Source of the DNA: Sphaerisporangium cinnabarinum
Lineage (GTDB): Bacteria; Actinomycetota; Actinomycetes; Actinomycetales; Cellulomonadaceae
Assembly (NCBI GenBank): GCA_003052455.1
Contig: QAPD01000003.1
Coordinates: 1 to 64,000 of the forward strand
Direction: 5' to 3'
DNA length: 64,000 bases
A program made the position numbers and the translations under genes. This document shows positions 1 to 10,528 of the stretch, one piece after another (within the stretch, counting starts at the first letter, position 1; each line of letters opens with the position of its first letter). The notes below the pieces were generated by a model that was given only the letters and a program-made list of their open reading frames with translations, searched no databases and was not told the DNA's origin.

Positions 1-133
1 GTGCGCCGTCGCCACTCCGCGGGCCGCCGCGACGCGCGTCGCCGCTCCCGCCGCGGCGTGCGTCGCCCGCCCCGTCGCGGGGCGTGCGCCCGCGCCCTGC
101 GTCGCCGGAGCGGCGTCCGTCCTTCGAGCTCAT
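1..133 (-). CDS. rluB: RluB-like pseudouridine synthase, N-terminal fragment (partial)
   Basis: The minus strand reads an open frame from an ATG at 133 that overlaps the scpB stop codon (ATGA), and it runs off the window edge after about 44 codons. The visible residues are an Arg/Gly/Asp/Ser-rich tail (repeats like GDARRGG) with no catalytic domain in view. In actinobacteria the gene following scpB is usually the 23S rRNA pseudouridine synthase rluB, which often carries such a basic disordered N-terminus. The assignment therefore rests on synteny and composition; only the tight coupling to scpB is seen directly. Confidence 0.6.
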   Translation of the reverse strand, partial: MSSKDGRRSGDAGRGRTPRDGAGDARRGGSGDARRGGPRSGDGA

Positions 134-906
134 GCGTGTCCTTCGTCCGTCGGTCCGTGCGTGACGTCGCGCGTCACGCCGGGTGTCGTGGCGGTCGGCG
201 CCGGTGCGCCGTCCGCGTCGTCAGCCGCGGCGCCGGGAGCGTCCGTCGGCGCCGCGACGCCCGTCGGCCGCGCGGGAGCGCGCAGGTCGGCGAGCCCGTC
301 GAGGCCCTCGAGGTCGTCCATGTCCGGCAGGTGCGGCGCGAGCGGGGGGAGCTCGTCGAGCGACGTGAAGCCCATCCGCTCGAGGAAGTACCCCGTGGTG
401 CCGAAGAGGCCGGCGCCGGTGTGCGGGTCCTGGCCGACCTCGGCCACGAGCCCGCGCGCCACGAGCGTGCGCACCACGCCGTCCACGTTGACCCCTCGCA
501 CCGCCGACACCTGGCCGCGGCTGACCGGTTGACGGTACGCGATCACGGCCAGAGTCTCCAACGCCGCCTGCGTGAGCCGGGCCGTCTGACCGCCCTGCAC
601 GAACCGGCCCACGACCTCGGCGTGCGCGGGCGCCGAGTAGACGCGCCACCCGCCGCCCGCCGCGCGCAGCTCGAACCCGCGCGGGCGCCCGCCGTCGTCG
701 CCCCGGTACTCGGCGGCGAGCTCGTGCAGCGCGTCGAGCACCTCGTCGACCGGGACCGCGAGCGCCGTCGCGAGCTCGACCGGCGGGATCGGCTCGTCGG
801 CGACCATGAGCACGGCCTCGAGCGCGGACGGCAGGCCGCCCGGGAGGTCGTGCACGGCGGGCGGGCGGGCGTCGTCCGGGGTCGGGCCGTCGTCGGGCAG
901 CGTCAC
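130..906 (-). CDS. scpB: Segregation and condensation protein ScpB
   Basis: ScpB is the winged-helix (kite) subunit that dimerises and binds ScpA in the SMC-ScpAB condensin, which compacts and segregates the chromosome in the nucleoid. The 258-residue product contains the typical ScpB core: an LEAVLMVADEPI-like N-terminal helix, an ELRAAGGGWR segment, LAVIAYRQPVSR and the GTTGYFLERMG region, followed by a disordered Ala/Pro/Thr tail. The GTG start at 906 overlaps the scpA TGA (GTGA), and the stop overlaps the next start. It therefore sits in a translationally coupled parA-scpA-scpB-rluB operon. Confidence 0.93.
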   Translation of the reverse strand: MTLPDDGPTPDDARPPAVHDLPGGLPSALEAVLMVADEPIPPVELATALAVPVDEVLDALHELAAEYRGDDGGRPRGFELRAAGGGWRVYSAPAHAEVVGRFVQGGQTARLTQAALETLAVIAYRQPVSRGQVSAVRGVNVDGVVRTLVARGLVAEVGQDPHTGAGLFGTTGYFLERMGFTSLDELPPLAPHLPDMDDLEGLDGLADLRAPARPTGVAAPTDAPGAAADDADGAPAPTATTPGVTRDVTHGPTDEGHA

Positions 907-1832
907 GCGGGGACCTCCTGGTCGGTGGCGGCGAGGGCGTCCGCCAGGTCGGGCTCGTCGCCCTCGTCGAACTCGCTGCCGACGCCGACGAGCGGCGGCT
1001 CGGCCGCGTCGTCGTCGCCCGACCACCGCACGGTGAGCTCGCCGAGCGGCGTCACCTGGTCGAACGCGACGAGCGCCTGACGGAACAGCTCGAGCAGCGC
1101 GAGGAACCGCGCGACGACCACGGCGGTCTCCCCCGCGTCGGCCACGAGGGCGCGGAACGTCGTCGTGCCGTGGCTGCGCACGCGCTCGACGACGATCCCC
1201 GCCTGCTCGCGCACGCTCACGGCGGGGGCGTGCAGGTGGTCGAGCGAGACGCCGGGCGGGGGCTCCTTGGGCGCGAGCGCGCGGGCCGCGAGCACGGCGA
1301 GCTGGTCCGGACCCATGGTCCACACGAGCTCGGGCAGCAGCGCGGCGAGGTGCGGCTCGAGCTGCACGACGCGCGGGAACCGGCGCCCCGCGCTCTCGAA
1401 CCGCTCGGCGAGCAGCCCCGACACGTCCTTGTAGGCGCGGTACTGCAGCAGCCGCGCGAAGAGCAGGTCCCGCGCCTCCAGCAGCGCCAGGTCCTCGTCG
1501 TCCTCGACGCTGCCCGTCGGCAGCAGCCGGGCCGCCTTGAGGTCGAGCAGCGTCGCGGCGACGACGAGGAACTCGCTCGCGGTGCCGAGGTCCCAGCCGG
1601 GGTGGTCCTCCCCCGCGGCCCGCGCGACGGCGGCGGCGCGCTCGGCCGTGCGGATGTACGCGATGAAGTCGTCCGTCACGCGCGCGAGCGCGACCTCGGT
1701 GATGTCGAGCTTGTGCTTCGTGATGAGCGACAGCAGCAGGTCGAAGGGCCCGCTGAAGTTGTCGAGCCGGACCTCGAACCCGGTCCGTGCGGGCGGCTCG
1801 GTCGGTGGCGGCGGCTCAGGCGGCGTCGCCAC
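903..1832 (-). CDS. scpA: Segregation and condensation protein ScpA
   Basis: ScpA is the kleisin subunit bridging the SMC ATPase heads. The 309-residue protein opens with a short Pro-rich leader and then the family signature FEVRLDNFSGPFDLLLSLI, which contacts SMC; LDITEVALARVTDDF follows and the C-terminal winged-helix region ends near residue 265. The GTG start at 1832 lies 17 bases inside the end of the upstream parA-like gene, and its stop overlaps the scpB start, so the three are probably co-translated. Length fits the family. A start a few codons further in, after the Pro-rich stretch, cannot be excluded. Confidence 0.94.
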   Translation of the reverse strand: MATPPEPPPPTEPPARTGFEVRLDNFSGPFDLLLSLITKHKLDITEVALARVTDDFIAYIRTAERAAAVARAAGEDHPGWDLGTASEFLVVAATLLDLKAARLLPTGSVEDDEDLALLEARDLLFARLLQYRAYKDVSGLLAERFESAGRRFPRVVQLEPHLAALLPELVWTMGPDQLAVLAARALAPKEPPPGVSLDHLHAPAVSVREQAGIVVERVRSHGTTTFRALVADAGETAVVVARFLALLELFRQALVAFDQVTPLGELTVRWSGDDDAAEPPLVGVGSEFDEGDEPDLADALAATDQEVPA

Positions 1833-2817
1833 GGGCGACCAGCTCCCGGGCGAGCTGCCGGTACGCGACCGCGCCCGGGTGGTTCGGCGCGTAGACGGTG
1901 ATGGGCTCCGCCGCGACGGACGCGTCGGGGAACTTCACGGTGCGCCCGATCACGGTGTGGAGCAGCTTGTCGCCGAACGCCTCGTGCACGCGCGCCACGA
2001 CCTCGCGCGAGTGCAGCGTCCGCGAGTCGAACATCGTGGCGAGGATGCCGTCGACGTCGAGGCGCGGGTTGAGCCGGTCGCGCACCTTCTCGATCGTCTC
2101 GACGAGCAGGGCGACGCCGCGCAGCGCGAAGAACTCGCACTCGAGCGGGATGAGGACGCCGTGCGCTGCGGTGAGCGCGTTCACGGTCAGCAGCCCGAGC
2201 GACGGCTGGCAGTCGACGAGGATCACGTCGTAGTCGTCGACGACGGGGCGCAGCACGCGCGACAGGACGGACTCGCGCGCGACCTCGCCCACGAGCTGCA
2301 CCTCGGCGGCCGAGAGGTCGATGTTCGCGGGCAGCAGGTCGAGGTTCTCGACGTCGGTGCTCACGAGCACGTCGTGGATGTCCGCGCCGCGCTCCATGAG
2401 CAGGTTGTAGACCGTGCGGTCGAGCTCGTGCGGGTTGACGCCGAGGCCGACGGACGCGGCGCCCTGCGGGTCGAAGTCGACGAGCAGAACCTTGCGCCCG
2501 TACTCGGCGAGCGCGGCGCCCAGGTTGATGGTCGTCGTCGTCTTGCCGACGCCACCCTTCTGGTTGCACATCGCGATGATCCGGCCCGGGCCGTGCGCGG
2601 CGAGCGGGGCCGGGACGGGGAACTCCGGCAGGGTGCGGCCGACGACGTCGACGCGCGGCTCGGCGCCGGCGGTCCGGTCCGCGGGGCGGTCGACGGCGGG
2701 AGCCGCGTCCCCCTCGGCGGAGGTCGGCGGGGCGACCGGACGGACGGCGTCGCCGTGCGAGCCGTGCGCGCCGCGCGTCTCGGGCTGGGTCTCGGCCTGG
2801 CTGCTCACGTCCGCCAC
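1816..2817 (-). CDS. ParA/Soj-family chromosome-partitioning ATPase
   Basis: This deviant-Walker ParA-type ATPase has CNQKGGVGKTTTT as Walker A near residue 90, a VLLVDFDPQG switch/A' motif and VILVDCQPSLG as Walker B. The first 75 residues are a low-complexity Ala/Pro/Glu extension. No parB follows; instead scpA and scpB overlap it, as is usual for this actinobacterial paralogue. A role with condensin rather than with oriC-parS is likely by context (inference). The start is GTG at 2817; a start nearer the core is possible because the extension is poorly conserved. Confidence 0.9.
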   Translation of the reverse strand: MADVSSQAETQPETRGAHGSHGDAVRPVAPPTSAEGDAAPAVDRPADRTAGAEPRVDVVGRTLPEFPVPAPLAAHGPGRIIAMCNQKGGVGKTTTTINLGAALAEYGRKVLLVDFDPQGAASVGLGVNPHELDRTVYNLLMERGADIHDVLVSTDVENLDLLPANIDLSAAEVQLVGEVARESVLSRVLRPVVDDYDVILVDCQPSLGLLTVNALTAAHGVLIPLECEFFALRGVALLVETIEKVRDRLNPRLDVDGILATMFDSRTLHSREVVARVHEAFGDKLLHTVIGRTVKFPDASVAAEPITVYAPNHPGAVAYRQLARELVARGDAA

Positions 2818-2950
2818 GGTATCGCAGGACCTCCCCGCGGCCGGTGCGCACGCGCCCGCGCGCCGCGTTCCGGGGACGGCGCGCCACAGCCGTCCCGCAG
2901 CAGTGGTGCCGCCGTCCCGCAGCCGTGGTGCGGCCGCCCCGGGGTGTCCG

Positions 2951-3904
2951 TCAGCCCAGCGCGCGGGGGTGCGCGGCCGCGTAGACCTCGCGGAGCGTGT
3001 CGGGCGTCACGAGCGTGTAGATCTGGGTCGTGGTGACCGACGCGTGGCCCAGCAGCTCCTGCACGACGCGCACGTCCGCGCCGCCCGCGAGCAGGTGGGT
3101 CGCGAACGAGTGCCGCAGCGTGTGCGGCGAGATGCGCTCGGGGTGCTCGATCCCGGCGCGCTCGGCCGCGGTGCGCAGCACGGCCCACGCGCTCTGCCGG
3201 GACAGGCGCGCGCCGCGCGTGTTGAGGAACACCGCGGGCGTCCCCCGCCCGTTCGCGGCGAGCGCGGCGCGCCCGCGCACGAGGTAGGCGTCGAGGGCGC
3301 GGCGCGCGAACGACCCGACGGGCACCACGCGCTCCTTGCCGCCCTTGCCCAGGAGGCGCACGGCGCCGCTGTCGAGGTCCAGGTCGTCGACGTCGAGGCT
3401 CACCGCCTCGGTGATGCGCGCGCCGGTCGAGTACACCAGCTCCAGGAGCGCGCGGTCGCGCAGGGGGCCGGGCCCGTCCCCGGCGCCGGACGCCTCGAGG
3501 ATGCGCGCGACCTCGTCGGTCGAGATGGCCTTCGGCAGCCGCCGGCCCTGGGCGGGCGGGCGCACGTCGGCCGACGCGTCGGCGTCGGCGAGGCCCTCCG
3601 CCGCGCAGAACCGGTGCCAGCCGCGCACGGCCGCCACCGACCGGGCGGTCGAGGACGGCGACAGGGGCGCGCCGCCGTCGGCGCCGGTGCGCAGCGCGGT
3701 GACGTAGTCCGCGACGTCGTCCGCCTCGACGTCGCGCACGGCGTGGTTGCCGCGCGACGCGAGGAACGCGACGTAGCGCGCGAGGTCGCGGCGGTAGGCC
3801 GCGACCGTGTTGGCGGACAGCCCGCGCTCGACGGCGAGGTGCGCCAGGTACTCGCGCGCGGCGCGGTCCAGCGCCTCGGGCACGTGGGCCTCGCCGGCGC
3901 TCAT
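2951..3904 (-). CDS. xerD: Tyrosine recombinase XerD
   Basis: XerD works with XerC at dif sites to resolve chromosome dimers. The 317-residue protein has the SAM-like N-terminal core-binding domain (about 15-105) and a catalytic domain with the full set of active-site residues: Arg163 in STGARITE, Lys in LGKGGKER, His261-x-x-Arg264 in HTLRHS, His287 in LGHAS and Tyr296 in QIYT. It is close to standard length and intact. It lies just downstream of ctaB on the same strand, with a 30-base gap. The dif target is not in this window. Confidence 0.94.
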   Translation of the reverse strand: MSAGEAHVPEALDRAAREYLAHLAVERGLSANTVAAYRRDLARYVAFLASRGNHAVRDVEADDVADYVTALRTGADGGAPLSPSSTARSVAAVRGWHRFCAAEGLADADASADVRPPAQGRRLPKAISTDEVARILEASGAGDGPGPLRDRALLELVYSTGARITEAVSLDVDDLDLDSGAVRLLGKGGKERVVPVGSFARRALDAYLVRGRAALAANGRGTPAVFLNTRGARLSRQSAWAVLRTAAERAGIEHPERISPHTLRHSFATHLLAGGADVRVVQELLGHASVTTTQIYTLVTPDTLREVYAAAHPRALG

Positions 3905-3934
3905 GGCGTCACTGCCCTGCCGGGACGACCGGGC

Positions 3935-5029
3935 TCACAGCGGGAGGAAGACGTCGACCGCCACCGCGACGAAGAGCAGGGTCAGGTACGTGATGGACGC
4001 GTGGAAGACCTTCATCTCCCCCACCTTGCCGCCCTTGCCGTCGGCCTTGTCGCGCGCCCGGCGCAGCATCGTCACGCACGACGACAGGAACCAGGCGCCC
4101 AGGGCCGTGGCGACGACGCCGTACACCCAGGTCATGCCGGCGAGCGGCCACAGCGCGAGCGACGAGGCGACCATCGCGACGCCGTAGAGGATCATCTCGC
4201 GCGCGACCCTGCTGTCGTCCGCGACGACGGGGAGCATCGGGACACCAGCGTTCGCGTAGTCCCGCTTGAACTTCATCGACAGCGGCCAGTAGTGCGGCGG
4301 GGTCCAGAAGAAGATGACGAGGAACAGCGCGAGCGCCGCCCAGCTCAGCGAGCCCGTGACCGCCGACCAGCCGATGAGCACCGGCATGCAGCCCGCGATG
4401 CCGCCCCACACGATGTTCTGCGGGGTGCGGCGCTTGAGGATCATCGTGTAGCCGACGACGTAGATCGCGATCGCCGCGAACGTCAGCCACGCCGAGACGA
4501 CGTTGACCAGCAGCGCGAACCAGACCAGCGACACCACGCCGAGGACGGTCGCGAAGACGAGCGCCGCGCGCGGGGAGATCTCACCCGTGACGAGCGGGCG
4601 CCGCTTGGTGCGGTTCATGACCTCGTCGATGTCGCGGTCGAGGTAGCAGTTGTAGACGTTCGCGGACGCCGCGGCGAGCGTGCCGCCGACGAGCGTCGCG
4701 AGGATGAGGCCCAGCCCGGGCAGCCCGCCCTGCGCCAGGAACATCGTCGGCACCGTCGTGACGAGGAGGAGCTCGATGATGCGCGGCTTGGTGAGGGCGA
4801 CGTAGGCGCCGACCCGCTCGCGCAGCGCGCGGGTCGCGCCGGCGACCTCGGCCGTCGGGGCGACGGAGGTCGCGGGGGCCGTCGGGGAGGACGGCTGCTG
4901 GGTCGACGCGGCGCTCGACGGGCTTCCGGTCCCGTCGATCGGTGCCTGGCTCGTGGTGTGCACGCGCTTCGGTGTTCCGTTCTGAGGTGGGGGGCGAGCT
5001 GGGACGGACCGCCGGTCGTCCTCGTTCAT
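3935..5029 (-). CDS. ctaB: Protoheme IX farnesyltransferase (heme O synthase)
   Basis: CtaB transfers the farnesyl group of FPP to heme b, giving heme O for terminal oxidases; it is a polytopic membrane protein of the UbiA family. The Asp-rich motifs are visible as [18 protein letters not shown] (first) and [12 protein letters not shown] (second), with about nine hydrophobic segments. I chose ATG at 5029 because a GGGGAC ribosome binding site lies just upstream. This gives 364 residues, with a Ser/Thr/Pro/Ala-rich cytoplasmic N-terminal extension of about 65 residues absent from shorter homologues. It diverges from tkt. Confidence 0.93.
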   Translation of the reverse strand: MNEDDRRSVPARPPPQNGTPKRVHTTSQAPIDGTGSPSSAASTQQPSSPTAPATSVAPTAEVAGATRALRERVGAYVALTKPRIIELLLVTTVPTMFLAQGGLPGLGLILATLVGGTLAAASANVYNCYLDRDIDEVMNRTKRRPLVTGEISPRAALVFATVLGVVSLVWFALLVNVVSAWLTFAAIAIYVVGYTMILKRRTPQNIVWGGIAGCMPVLIGWSAVTGSLSWAALALFLVIFFWTPPHYWPLSMKFKRDYANAGVPMLPVVADDSRVAREMILYGVAMVASSLALWPLAGMTWVYGVVATALGAWFLSSCVTMLRRARDKADGKGGKVGEMKVFHASITYLTLLFVAVAVDVFLPL

Positions 5030-5316
5030 CGTACGTCCCCGCCTGCGCGGGGGCCGACCGGACGGGCCGGGCGATTGTGTGACATCCGACCGAAATCCAG
5101 CACGTGGGCACCGCCCGGCCGGGAACGGCGCGCGCGTATAGGCTGGTGCCTGCGACCGTCCCGCGTCGGACCGCCCGCCACGGACGTGGTCTCCGGGCGA
5201 CGCGACGGGCACCGGGCCGCCCCGCCCCCTGAGGCGTGAGGCCGGGAAATGTTCAACGGTTGCTTCGAGATGTCGCGAGGATCCGGGGCGCGCGCTCCGG
5301 ACGGGAATGAGGTTCG
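5030..5316. other. ctaB-tkt divergent intergenic region
   Basis: This 287-base divergent spacer is less GC-rich in places (around 5,247-5,275) than its surroundings. On the plus strand a TATAGGCT sequence at 5,137-5,144 is a credible -10 element, which would give tkt a leader of roughly 170 bases. I see no clear -35 partner and no gene. A GAATGAGG purine stretch just before the tkt GTG may act as a weak ribosome binding site. Confidence 0.4.
5137..5142 (+). promoter_or_regulatory. Candidate -10 element for tkt
   Basis: The hexamer TATAGG (followed by CT) on the plus strand matches the actinobacterial housekeeping -10 pattern TAnnnT only loosely, but it is the best candidate between the divergent ctaB and tkt genes. 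No good -35 is visible at 16-19 bases upstream. Confidence 0.28.
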
Positions 5317-7479
5317 GTGAACGCGTTGTCCCCTGCTCACACGCCCCTGGACTGGACGGACCTGGACGACCGGGCCGTCAAGACGATCAAGGCGCTCGCC
5401 GCCGACGCCGTGGAGAAGGTGGGCAACGGCCACCCGGGCACCGCGATCTCGCTGGCCCCCGCCGCGTACCTGCTGTTCCAGAAGGTCATGCGCCACGACC
5501 CGTCCGACGACCACTGGGTCGGTCGTGACCGGTTCGTGCTCTCCGCGGGCCACTCGTCGCTGACGATCTACCTCCAGCTCTTCCTCGCCGGGTACGGCCT
5601 GGAGATGGAGGACATCGAGGCGCTGCGCACGTGGGGCTCCAAGACCCCCGGCCACCCCGAGTACAAGCACACCCGCGGCGTCGAGATCACGACCGGCCCG
5701 CTCGGCCAGGGCCTCGCGTCGTCGGTCGGCATGGCGTTCGCGGCGCGCCGCGAGCGCGGCCTGCTCGACCCGTCGACCACGCCGGGCGAGTCGCCGTTCG
5801 ACCACCACGTCTACGTCATCGCCTCCGACGGCGACCTGCAGGAGGGCGTGACGAGCGAGGCCTCCTCGCTCGCGGGCCACCAGCAGCTCGGCAACCTCGT
5901 CGTGATCTGGGACGACAACAAGATCTCGATCGAGGACGACACGGACATCGCGTTCACCGAGGACGTCCTCGCTCGCTACGCGGCGTACGGCTGGCACACC
6001 CAGCGCGTCGACTGGACCAACGGGGGCACCGGCTACACGGAGGACGTCGACGCGCTGCACGCCGCGATCGAGGCCGCCAAGTCCGAGACGGGCAAGCCCT
6101 CGATCATCGCGCTGCGCACGATCATCGGGTACCCGTCGCCCACGAAGCAGAACACCGGCGGCATCCACGGCTCCGCCATGGGCGCCGACGAGATCAAGGG
6201 CCTCAAGGTCGAGCTCGGCCTCGACCCCGAGGCGAGCTTCGCGATCGACGACGAGGTGCTCGCGTACACGCGCGCCGTCGGCGAGCGCCAGGCCGACGCC
6301 CGCGCCGCCTGGGACCGCGCGTTCGAGGCCTGGAAGACGGCGAACCCGTCCGGCGCGGAGCTGCTCGACCGCCTCTCGCGCCGCGAGCTCCCGGCCGGCT
6401 GGGAGGACTCCCTCCCGACGTTCGAGGCAGGCAAGGCCGTCGCGACGCGCTCCGCGTCCGGCAAGGTCCTCACCGCGCTCAAGGACGTGCTGCCCGAGCT
6501 CTGGGGCGGCTCCGCCGACCTCGCGGGCTCGAACAACACGACGATGGACGGCGAGCCGTCGTTCGTGCCGGCCGAGCACGCGACGAAGAAGTTCCCGGGC
6601 CACGAGTACGGCCGTACGCTGCACTTCGGCATCCGTGAGCACGCGATGGGCGCGATCCTCAACGGCATCGTCCTGCACGGCGGCACGCGCGCCTACGGCG
6701 GCACGTTCCTCCAGTTCAGCGACTACATGCGTCCCGCCGTCCGGCTCGCCGCCCTCATGGAGATCCCGACGACGTTCGTGTGGACGCACGACTCGATCGG
6801 CCTCGGCGAGGACGGCCCGACGCACCAGCCCGTCGAGCACCTCGCGGCGCTGCGCGCGATCCCGGGCCTCGACGTCGTGCGGCCGGCCGACGCGAACGAG
6901 ACCGCGTGGGCGTGGCGCACCGTGCTCGAGAACACCGAGCGGCCGGCGGGCCTCATCCTCACGCGCCAGAACGTGCCGACGTTCCCGCGCGGGACCGACG
7001 GCTACGCCGACGCGTCCGGCACGGCGCGCGGCGGCTACGTGCTGCTCGACACCGAGGGCACGCCCGACGTCATCCTCATCGGCACGGGCTCCGAGGTGCA
7101 GCTCGCCGTCGAGGCGCGCGAGATCCTCGCCGCCGAGGGCGTGCAGGCGCGCGTCGTGTCGCTGCCGAGCCGCGAGTGGTTCGACGGCCAGGACGACGCC
7201 TACCGCGAGTCGGTCCTGCCGTCCACGGTCCGTGCGCGCGTCTCGGTCGAGGCGGGCGTCGCGCAGGGCTGGCGCGAGCTCGTCGGCGACGCCGGCCGCT
7301 CCGTGAGCCTCGAGCACTACGGCGCGTCCGCGGACTACCAGGTGCTGTACCGCGAGTTCGGCATCACGTCCGAGGCCGTCGCGACGGCGGCGCGCGAGTC
7401 GATCGCCGCGGCGCGCGGCGACGACGCCCCGGGCGCCGAGCCCACCCCCTCGGAGGGCGGCACTGGCGACCTGCGCTGA
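5317..7479 (+). CDS. tkt: Transketolase
   Basis: This is the thiamine-diphosphate enzyme of the non-oxidative pentose phosphate pathway, moving two-carbon units between ketose and aldose phosphates. At 720 residues it has standard length. The TPP motif runs from SDGDLQEG to [10 protein letters not shown] (about 170-205), with [11 protein letters not shown] near residue 37, EHAMGAI near 440 and the C-terminal transketolase domain. The GTG start at 5317 is chosen because the conserved helix [13 protein letters not shown] begins about 20 codons later. It leads the tkt-tal-zwf-opcA-pgl cluster, but a strong hairpin separates it from tal. Confidence 0.96.
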   Translation: MNALSPAHTPLDWTDLDDRAVKTIKALAADAVEKVGNGHPGTAISLAPAAYLLFQKVMRHDPSDDHWVGRDRFVLSAGHSSLTIYLQLFLAGYGLEMEDIEALRTWGSKTPGHPEYKHTRGVEITTGPLGQGLASSVGMAFAARRERGLLDPSTTPGESPFDHHVYVIASDGDLQEGVTSEASSLAGHQQLGNLVVIWDDNKISIEDDTDIAFTEDVLARYAAYGWHTQRVDWTNGGTGYTEDVDALHAAIEAAKSETGKPSIIALRTIIGYPSPTKQNTGGIHGSAMGADEIKGLKVELGLDPEASFAIDDEVLAYTRAVGERQADARAAWDRAFEAWKTANPSGAELLDRLSRRELPAGWEDSLPTFEAGKAVATRSASGKVLTALKDVLPELWGGSADLAGSNNTTMDGEPSFVPAEHATKKFPGHEYGRTLHFGIREHAMGAILNGIVLHGGTRAYGGTFLQFSDYMRPAVRLAALMEIPTTFVWTHDSIGLGEDGPTHQPVEHLAALRAIPGLDVVRPADANETAWAWRTVLENTERPAGLILTRQNVPTFPRGTDGYADASGTARGGYVLLDTEGTPDVILIGTGSEVQLAVEAREILAAEGVQARVVSLPSREWFDGQDDAYRESVLPSTVRARVSVEAGVAQGWRELVGDAGRSVSLEHYGASADYQVLYREFGITSEAVATAARESIAAARGDDAPGAEPTPSEGGTGDLR

Positions 7480-7492
7480 CCCTTCGTAGATT

Positions 7493-7526
7493 CCGAGGTG
7501 GGGCCGCGCACGCGGCCCCACCTCGG
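7493..7526 (+). terminator. Hairpin terminator between tkt and tal
   Basis: A perfect 16-base inverted repeat (7,493-7,508 with 7,511-7,526) lies 13 bases past the tkt stop. Its sequence opens CCGAGGTGGGG and mirrors to CCCCACCTCGG. There is no run of T after it, which is common for hairpin terminators in high-GC actinobacteria. It may attenuate rather than stop transcription into tal. Confidence 0.6.
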
Positions 7527-7600
7527 GACACCCCGGACGGCCGTCACGAGCGGCGACCCGGGAGCACGCCCGCAGCGAGAGCACCACGAGAGGAAGTCCG

Positions 7601-8740
7601 ATGACGCAGCCCACCACCGTCCCCGGCCCCATCGAGCAGCTCACGGGAGCGGGCGTGTCGATCTGGCTCGACGACCTCTCGCGAGAACGGCTGCGCACCG
7701 GCAACCTCGCCGAGCTCGTGGCGACGCGCGGCGTCGTCGGCGTGACCACGAACCCCACGATCTTCGCGTCGGCGCTCGCGAAGGGCGACGCGTACGACGC
7801 CCAGCTCACCGACCTCGCGGCCGCGGGCACCGACGACGCGGCCGTGGAGGCCGCCGTCGAGCGCATCACGACGGACGACGTGCGCGCCGCCGCCGACCTC
7901 CTGCGCCCCGTCTACGACGCCACCGACGGCGTCGACGGGCGCGTCTCGATCGAGGTCGACCCGCGCCTCGCCCACGACGCCGACGCGACGGTCGTCACGG
8001 CGGAGCGTCTGTGGCGCACGATCGACCGCCCGAACGTCTACATCAAGATCCCCGCGACCGTCGCGGGCCTCGACGCGATCACGCGCACGCTCGCGCAGGG
8101 CATCAGCGTCAACGTGACCCTCATCTTCTCCCTCGCGCGCTACCGCGCCGTCATGGAGGCGTTCGCGATCGGGCTGGAGCAGGCGCGCGCCGACGGCGTC
8201 GACCTCGCGCCCGTGGGCTCGGTCGCCTCGTTCTTCGTCTCGCGCGTGGACACCGCCGTGGACGCCGCGCTCGAGAAGGTCGGGACGCCCGAGGCGCTCG
8301 ACCTGCGCGGGCAGACGGCCGTGGCGAACGCGCGCCTCGCGTTCGAGGCCTACGAGGAGTTCCGCCAGACGGACCGCTGGCGCTCGCTCGCCGCGTCCGG
8401 CGCGCAGCCCCAGCGCCCGCTGTGGGCCTCGACGGGCGTGAAGAACCCCGAGTACCGCGACACGATGTACGTCGACGAGCTCGTGACGGACGGCGTCGTG
8501 AACACGATGCCCGAGGCGACTCTCCAGGCGTTCGCGGACCACGGCGTCGTGACGGGCGACACGATCACCGGCACGGCGTCCGCGTCGAGGCGCACGATCG
8601 AGACCGTCGAGTCGTTCGGCGTCTCCCTCGTCGAGGTCACCGACCGCCTCGAGGCCGAGGGCGTGCGCAAGTTCGAGGACAGCTGGATCGAGCTCCTCGC
8701 CACGACGCGCGACAACCTGCGCCGCCTCGCCTCCTCCTGA
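7601..8740 (+). CDS. tal: Transaldolase
   Basis: Transaldolase moves a dihydroxyacetone unit between sugar phosphates in the pentose phosphate pathway. The 379-residue protein is of the long actinobacterial type. The Schiff-base lysine is Lys149 in NVYIKIPAT, preceded by [10 protein letters not shown] near residue 47 and VSIEVDPRL near 115. An AGAGGAAG ribosome binding site precedes the ATG at 7601. It sits between tkt and zwf, the usual order in actinobacteria. Either read-through from tkt or a local promoter could drive it. Confidence 0.96.
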   Translation: MTQPTTVPGPIEQLTGAGVSIWLDDLSRERLRTGNLAELVATRGVVGVTTNPTIFASALAKGDAYDAQLTDLAAAGTDDAAVEAAVERITTDDVRAAADLLRPVYDATDGVDGRVSIEVDPRLAHDADATVVTAERLWRTIDRPNVYIKIPATVAGLDAITRTLAQGISVNVTLIFSLARYRAVMEAFAIGLEQARADGVDLAPVGSVASFFVSRVDTAVDAALEKVGTPEALDLRGQTAVANARLAFEAYEEFRQTDRWRSLAASGAQPQRPLWASTGVKNPEYRDTMYVDELVTDGVVNTMPEATLQAFADHGVVTGDTITGTASASRRTIETVESFGVSLVEVTDRLEAEGVRKFEDSWIELLATTRDNLRRLASS

Positions 8741-8814
8741 CCCCGGCGCGCGGCGGTCGTCTCGCCCGCGCGTCCGACCTGCGGGAACGACGGCGCACCC
8801 CGTGGCGACGCCCC

Positions 8815-8820
8815 TATGAT
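8815..8820 (+). promoter_or_regulatory. Candidate -10 element for zwf-opcA-pgl
   Basis: TATGAT in the 143-base tal-zwf gap is close to the consensus -10. It would place a transcript start about 57 bases before the zwf GTG. No convincing -35 is present upstream. Confidence 0.4.
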
Positions 8821-8883
8821 CCGCAGACGCCCCAGACCTTCTGCAGTCCTCCGACCCCTCCCCGAACGGAACGGTGCCACCAG

Positions 8884-10425
8884 GTGAGACCGGCCAAGAT
8901 CACGCCAGAGCACAACCCTCTGCGCGACCCCCTCGACCTGCGCCTGCCCCGGATCGCGGGCCCGTGCGGGCTCGTCATCTTCGGCGTCACGGGCGACCTC
9001 GCCCGCAAGAAGCTCATGCCCGCGGTCTACGACCTCGCCAACCGCGGCCTGCTGCCGCCGGGCTTCGCGCTCACGGGCTTCGCGCGCCGCGACTGGGAGG
9101 ACCAGGACTTCGCGCAGGTCGTGCACGACGCCGTCAAGGAGCACGCGCGCACGCCGTTCCGCGAGGCGACGTGGCGCCAGCTCTCCGAGGGCATCCGGTT
9201 CGTCCAGGGCTCGTTCGACGACGACGAGGCGTTCGAGCGACTGCGCGAGACGGTCGAGACGCTCGACGCCGAGCGCGGCACGGGCGGCAACCACGCGTTC
9301 TACCTGTCGGTCCCGCCGAGCGCGTTCCCCGTCGTGTGCCGCCAGCTCGCCGAGTCCGGGCTGTCCCGCTCGGCGGAGGACGCGTGGCGCCGCGTGGTCA
9401 TCGAGAAGCCGTTCGGCCACGACCTCGCGAGCGCTCGTGAGCTCGACGCCGTCGTGTCGGAGGTCTTCCCGCCCGACTCGGTCTTCCGCATCGACCACTA
9501 CCTCGGCAAGGAGACGGTCCAGAACCTCCTCGCCCTGCGCTTCGCCAACCAGATGTTCGAGCCCATCTGGAACGCGAACTACGTCGACCACGTGCAGATC
9601 ACGATGGCCGAGGACATCGGCATCGGGGGCCGCGCGGGCTACTACGACGGCATCGGCGCCGCGCGCGACGTCATCCAGAACCACCTCCTCCAGCTCCTCG
9701 CGCTCGTCGCGATGGAGGAGCCGGTGTCGTTCGACGCGCCCTCCCTGCGGGCCGAGAAGATCAAGGCGCTCTCCGCCGTGCGGCTGCCGCGCGAGCTGTC
9801 CCGGCACACGGCCCGCGGCCAGTACGCCGCCGGCTGGCAGGGCGGCGAGGAGGTCATCGGCTTCCTCGAGGAGGACGGCATCCCCGACTCCTCCACCACG
9901 GAGACGTACGCGGCGATCCGCGTCGACATCGACAACCGCCGCTGGGCGGGCGTCCCGTTCTACCTCCGCACGGGCAAGCGCCTCGGGCGTCGCGTGACCG
10001 AGGTCGCGGTCGTGTTCAAGAAGGCCCCGCACCTGCCGTTCGAGAGCTCGCAGGCGTCGGACCTCGGGAACAACGCGCTCGTGATCCGCGTCCAGCCGGA
10101 CGAGGGCGTGACGATGCGCTTCGGCGCCAAGGTCCCGGGCACCGCCATGGAGGTCCGCGACGTGACGATGGACTTCGGCTACGGGCACGCGTTCACCGAG
10201 TCCTCGCCGGAGGCGTACGAGCGCCTCATCCTCGACGTCCTGCTCGGCGACCCGCCGCTGTTCCCCACGCGCGAGGAGGTCGAGCTCTCCTGGAAGATCC
10301 TCGACCCGATCACCGCGCACTGGGCGGCGAAGGGCAAGCCCGAGCAGTACCGGTCGGGCACGTGGGGCCCGGAGTCCGCCGACGCGATGCTCGCGCGCGA
10401 CGGCCGCGCCTGGCGGCGCCCGTGA
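8884..10425 (+). CDS. zwf: Glucose-6-phosphate 1-dehydrogenase
   Basis: This NADP-dependent dehydrogenase converts glucose 6-phosphate to 6-phosphogluconolactone. The GTG at 8884 gives 513 residues, the usual size. The Rossmann motif is FGVTGDLARKK near residues 33-43, and the substrate/catalytic motif RIDHYLGKE (His205) is intact. The open frame extends further upstream, but homology to the family begins with the residues just after this GTG, and the upstream part is the antisense-like shadow of tal. It is followed by opcA, its known assembly partner, and pgl, the next enzyme. Confidence 0.96.
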   Translation: MRPAKITPEHNPLRDPLDLRLPRIAGPCGLVIFGVTGDLARKKLMPAVYDLANRGLLPPGFALTGFARRDWEDQDFAQVVHDAVKEHARTPFREATWRQLSEGIRFVQGSFDDDEAFERLRETVETLDAERGTGGNHAFYLSVPPSAFPVVCRQLAESGLSRSAEDAWRRVVIEKPFGHDLASARELDAVVSEVFPPDSVFRIDHYLGKETVQNLLALRFANQMFEPIWNANYVDHVQITMAEDIGIGGRAGYYDGIGAARDVIQNHLLQLLALVAMEEPVSFDAPSLRAEKIKALSAVRLPRELSRHTARGQYAAGWQGGEEVIGFLEEDGIPDSSTTETYAAIRVDIDNRRWAGVPFYLRTGKRLGRRVTEVAVVFKKAPHLPFESSQASDLGNNALVIRVQPDEGVTMRFGAKVPGTAMEVRDVTMDFGYGHAFTESSPEAYERLILDVLLGDPPLFPTREEVELSWKILDPITAHWAAKGKPEQYRSGTWGPESADAMLARDGRAWRRP

Positions 10426-10528
10426 GCGCCCCCGCGCCCGCCGAGCGGGCCGCGCGCACCCGAGAGACCCCCCGACCCCGTCGTGCGCCGGTACGCGGCA
10501 CGACCCTCCGACCGGCGAGGACCCCGCG

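Noticed and set aside
5030-5212. A longer CtaB reading frame starting at 5,212.
   Set aside because: It would cross the divergent promoter region and add low-complexity residues; ATG 5,029 has a proper ribosome binding site.
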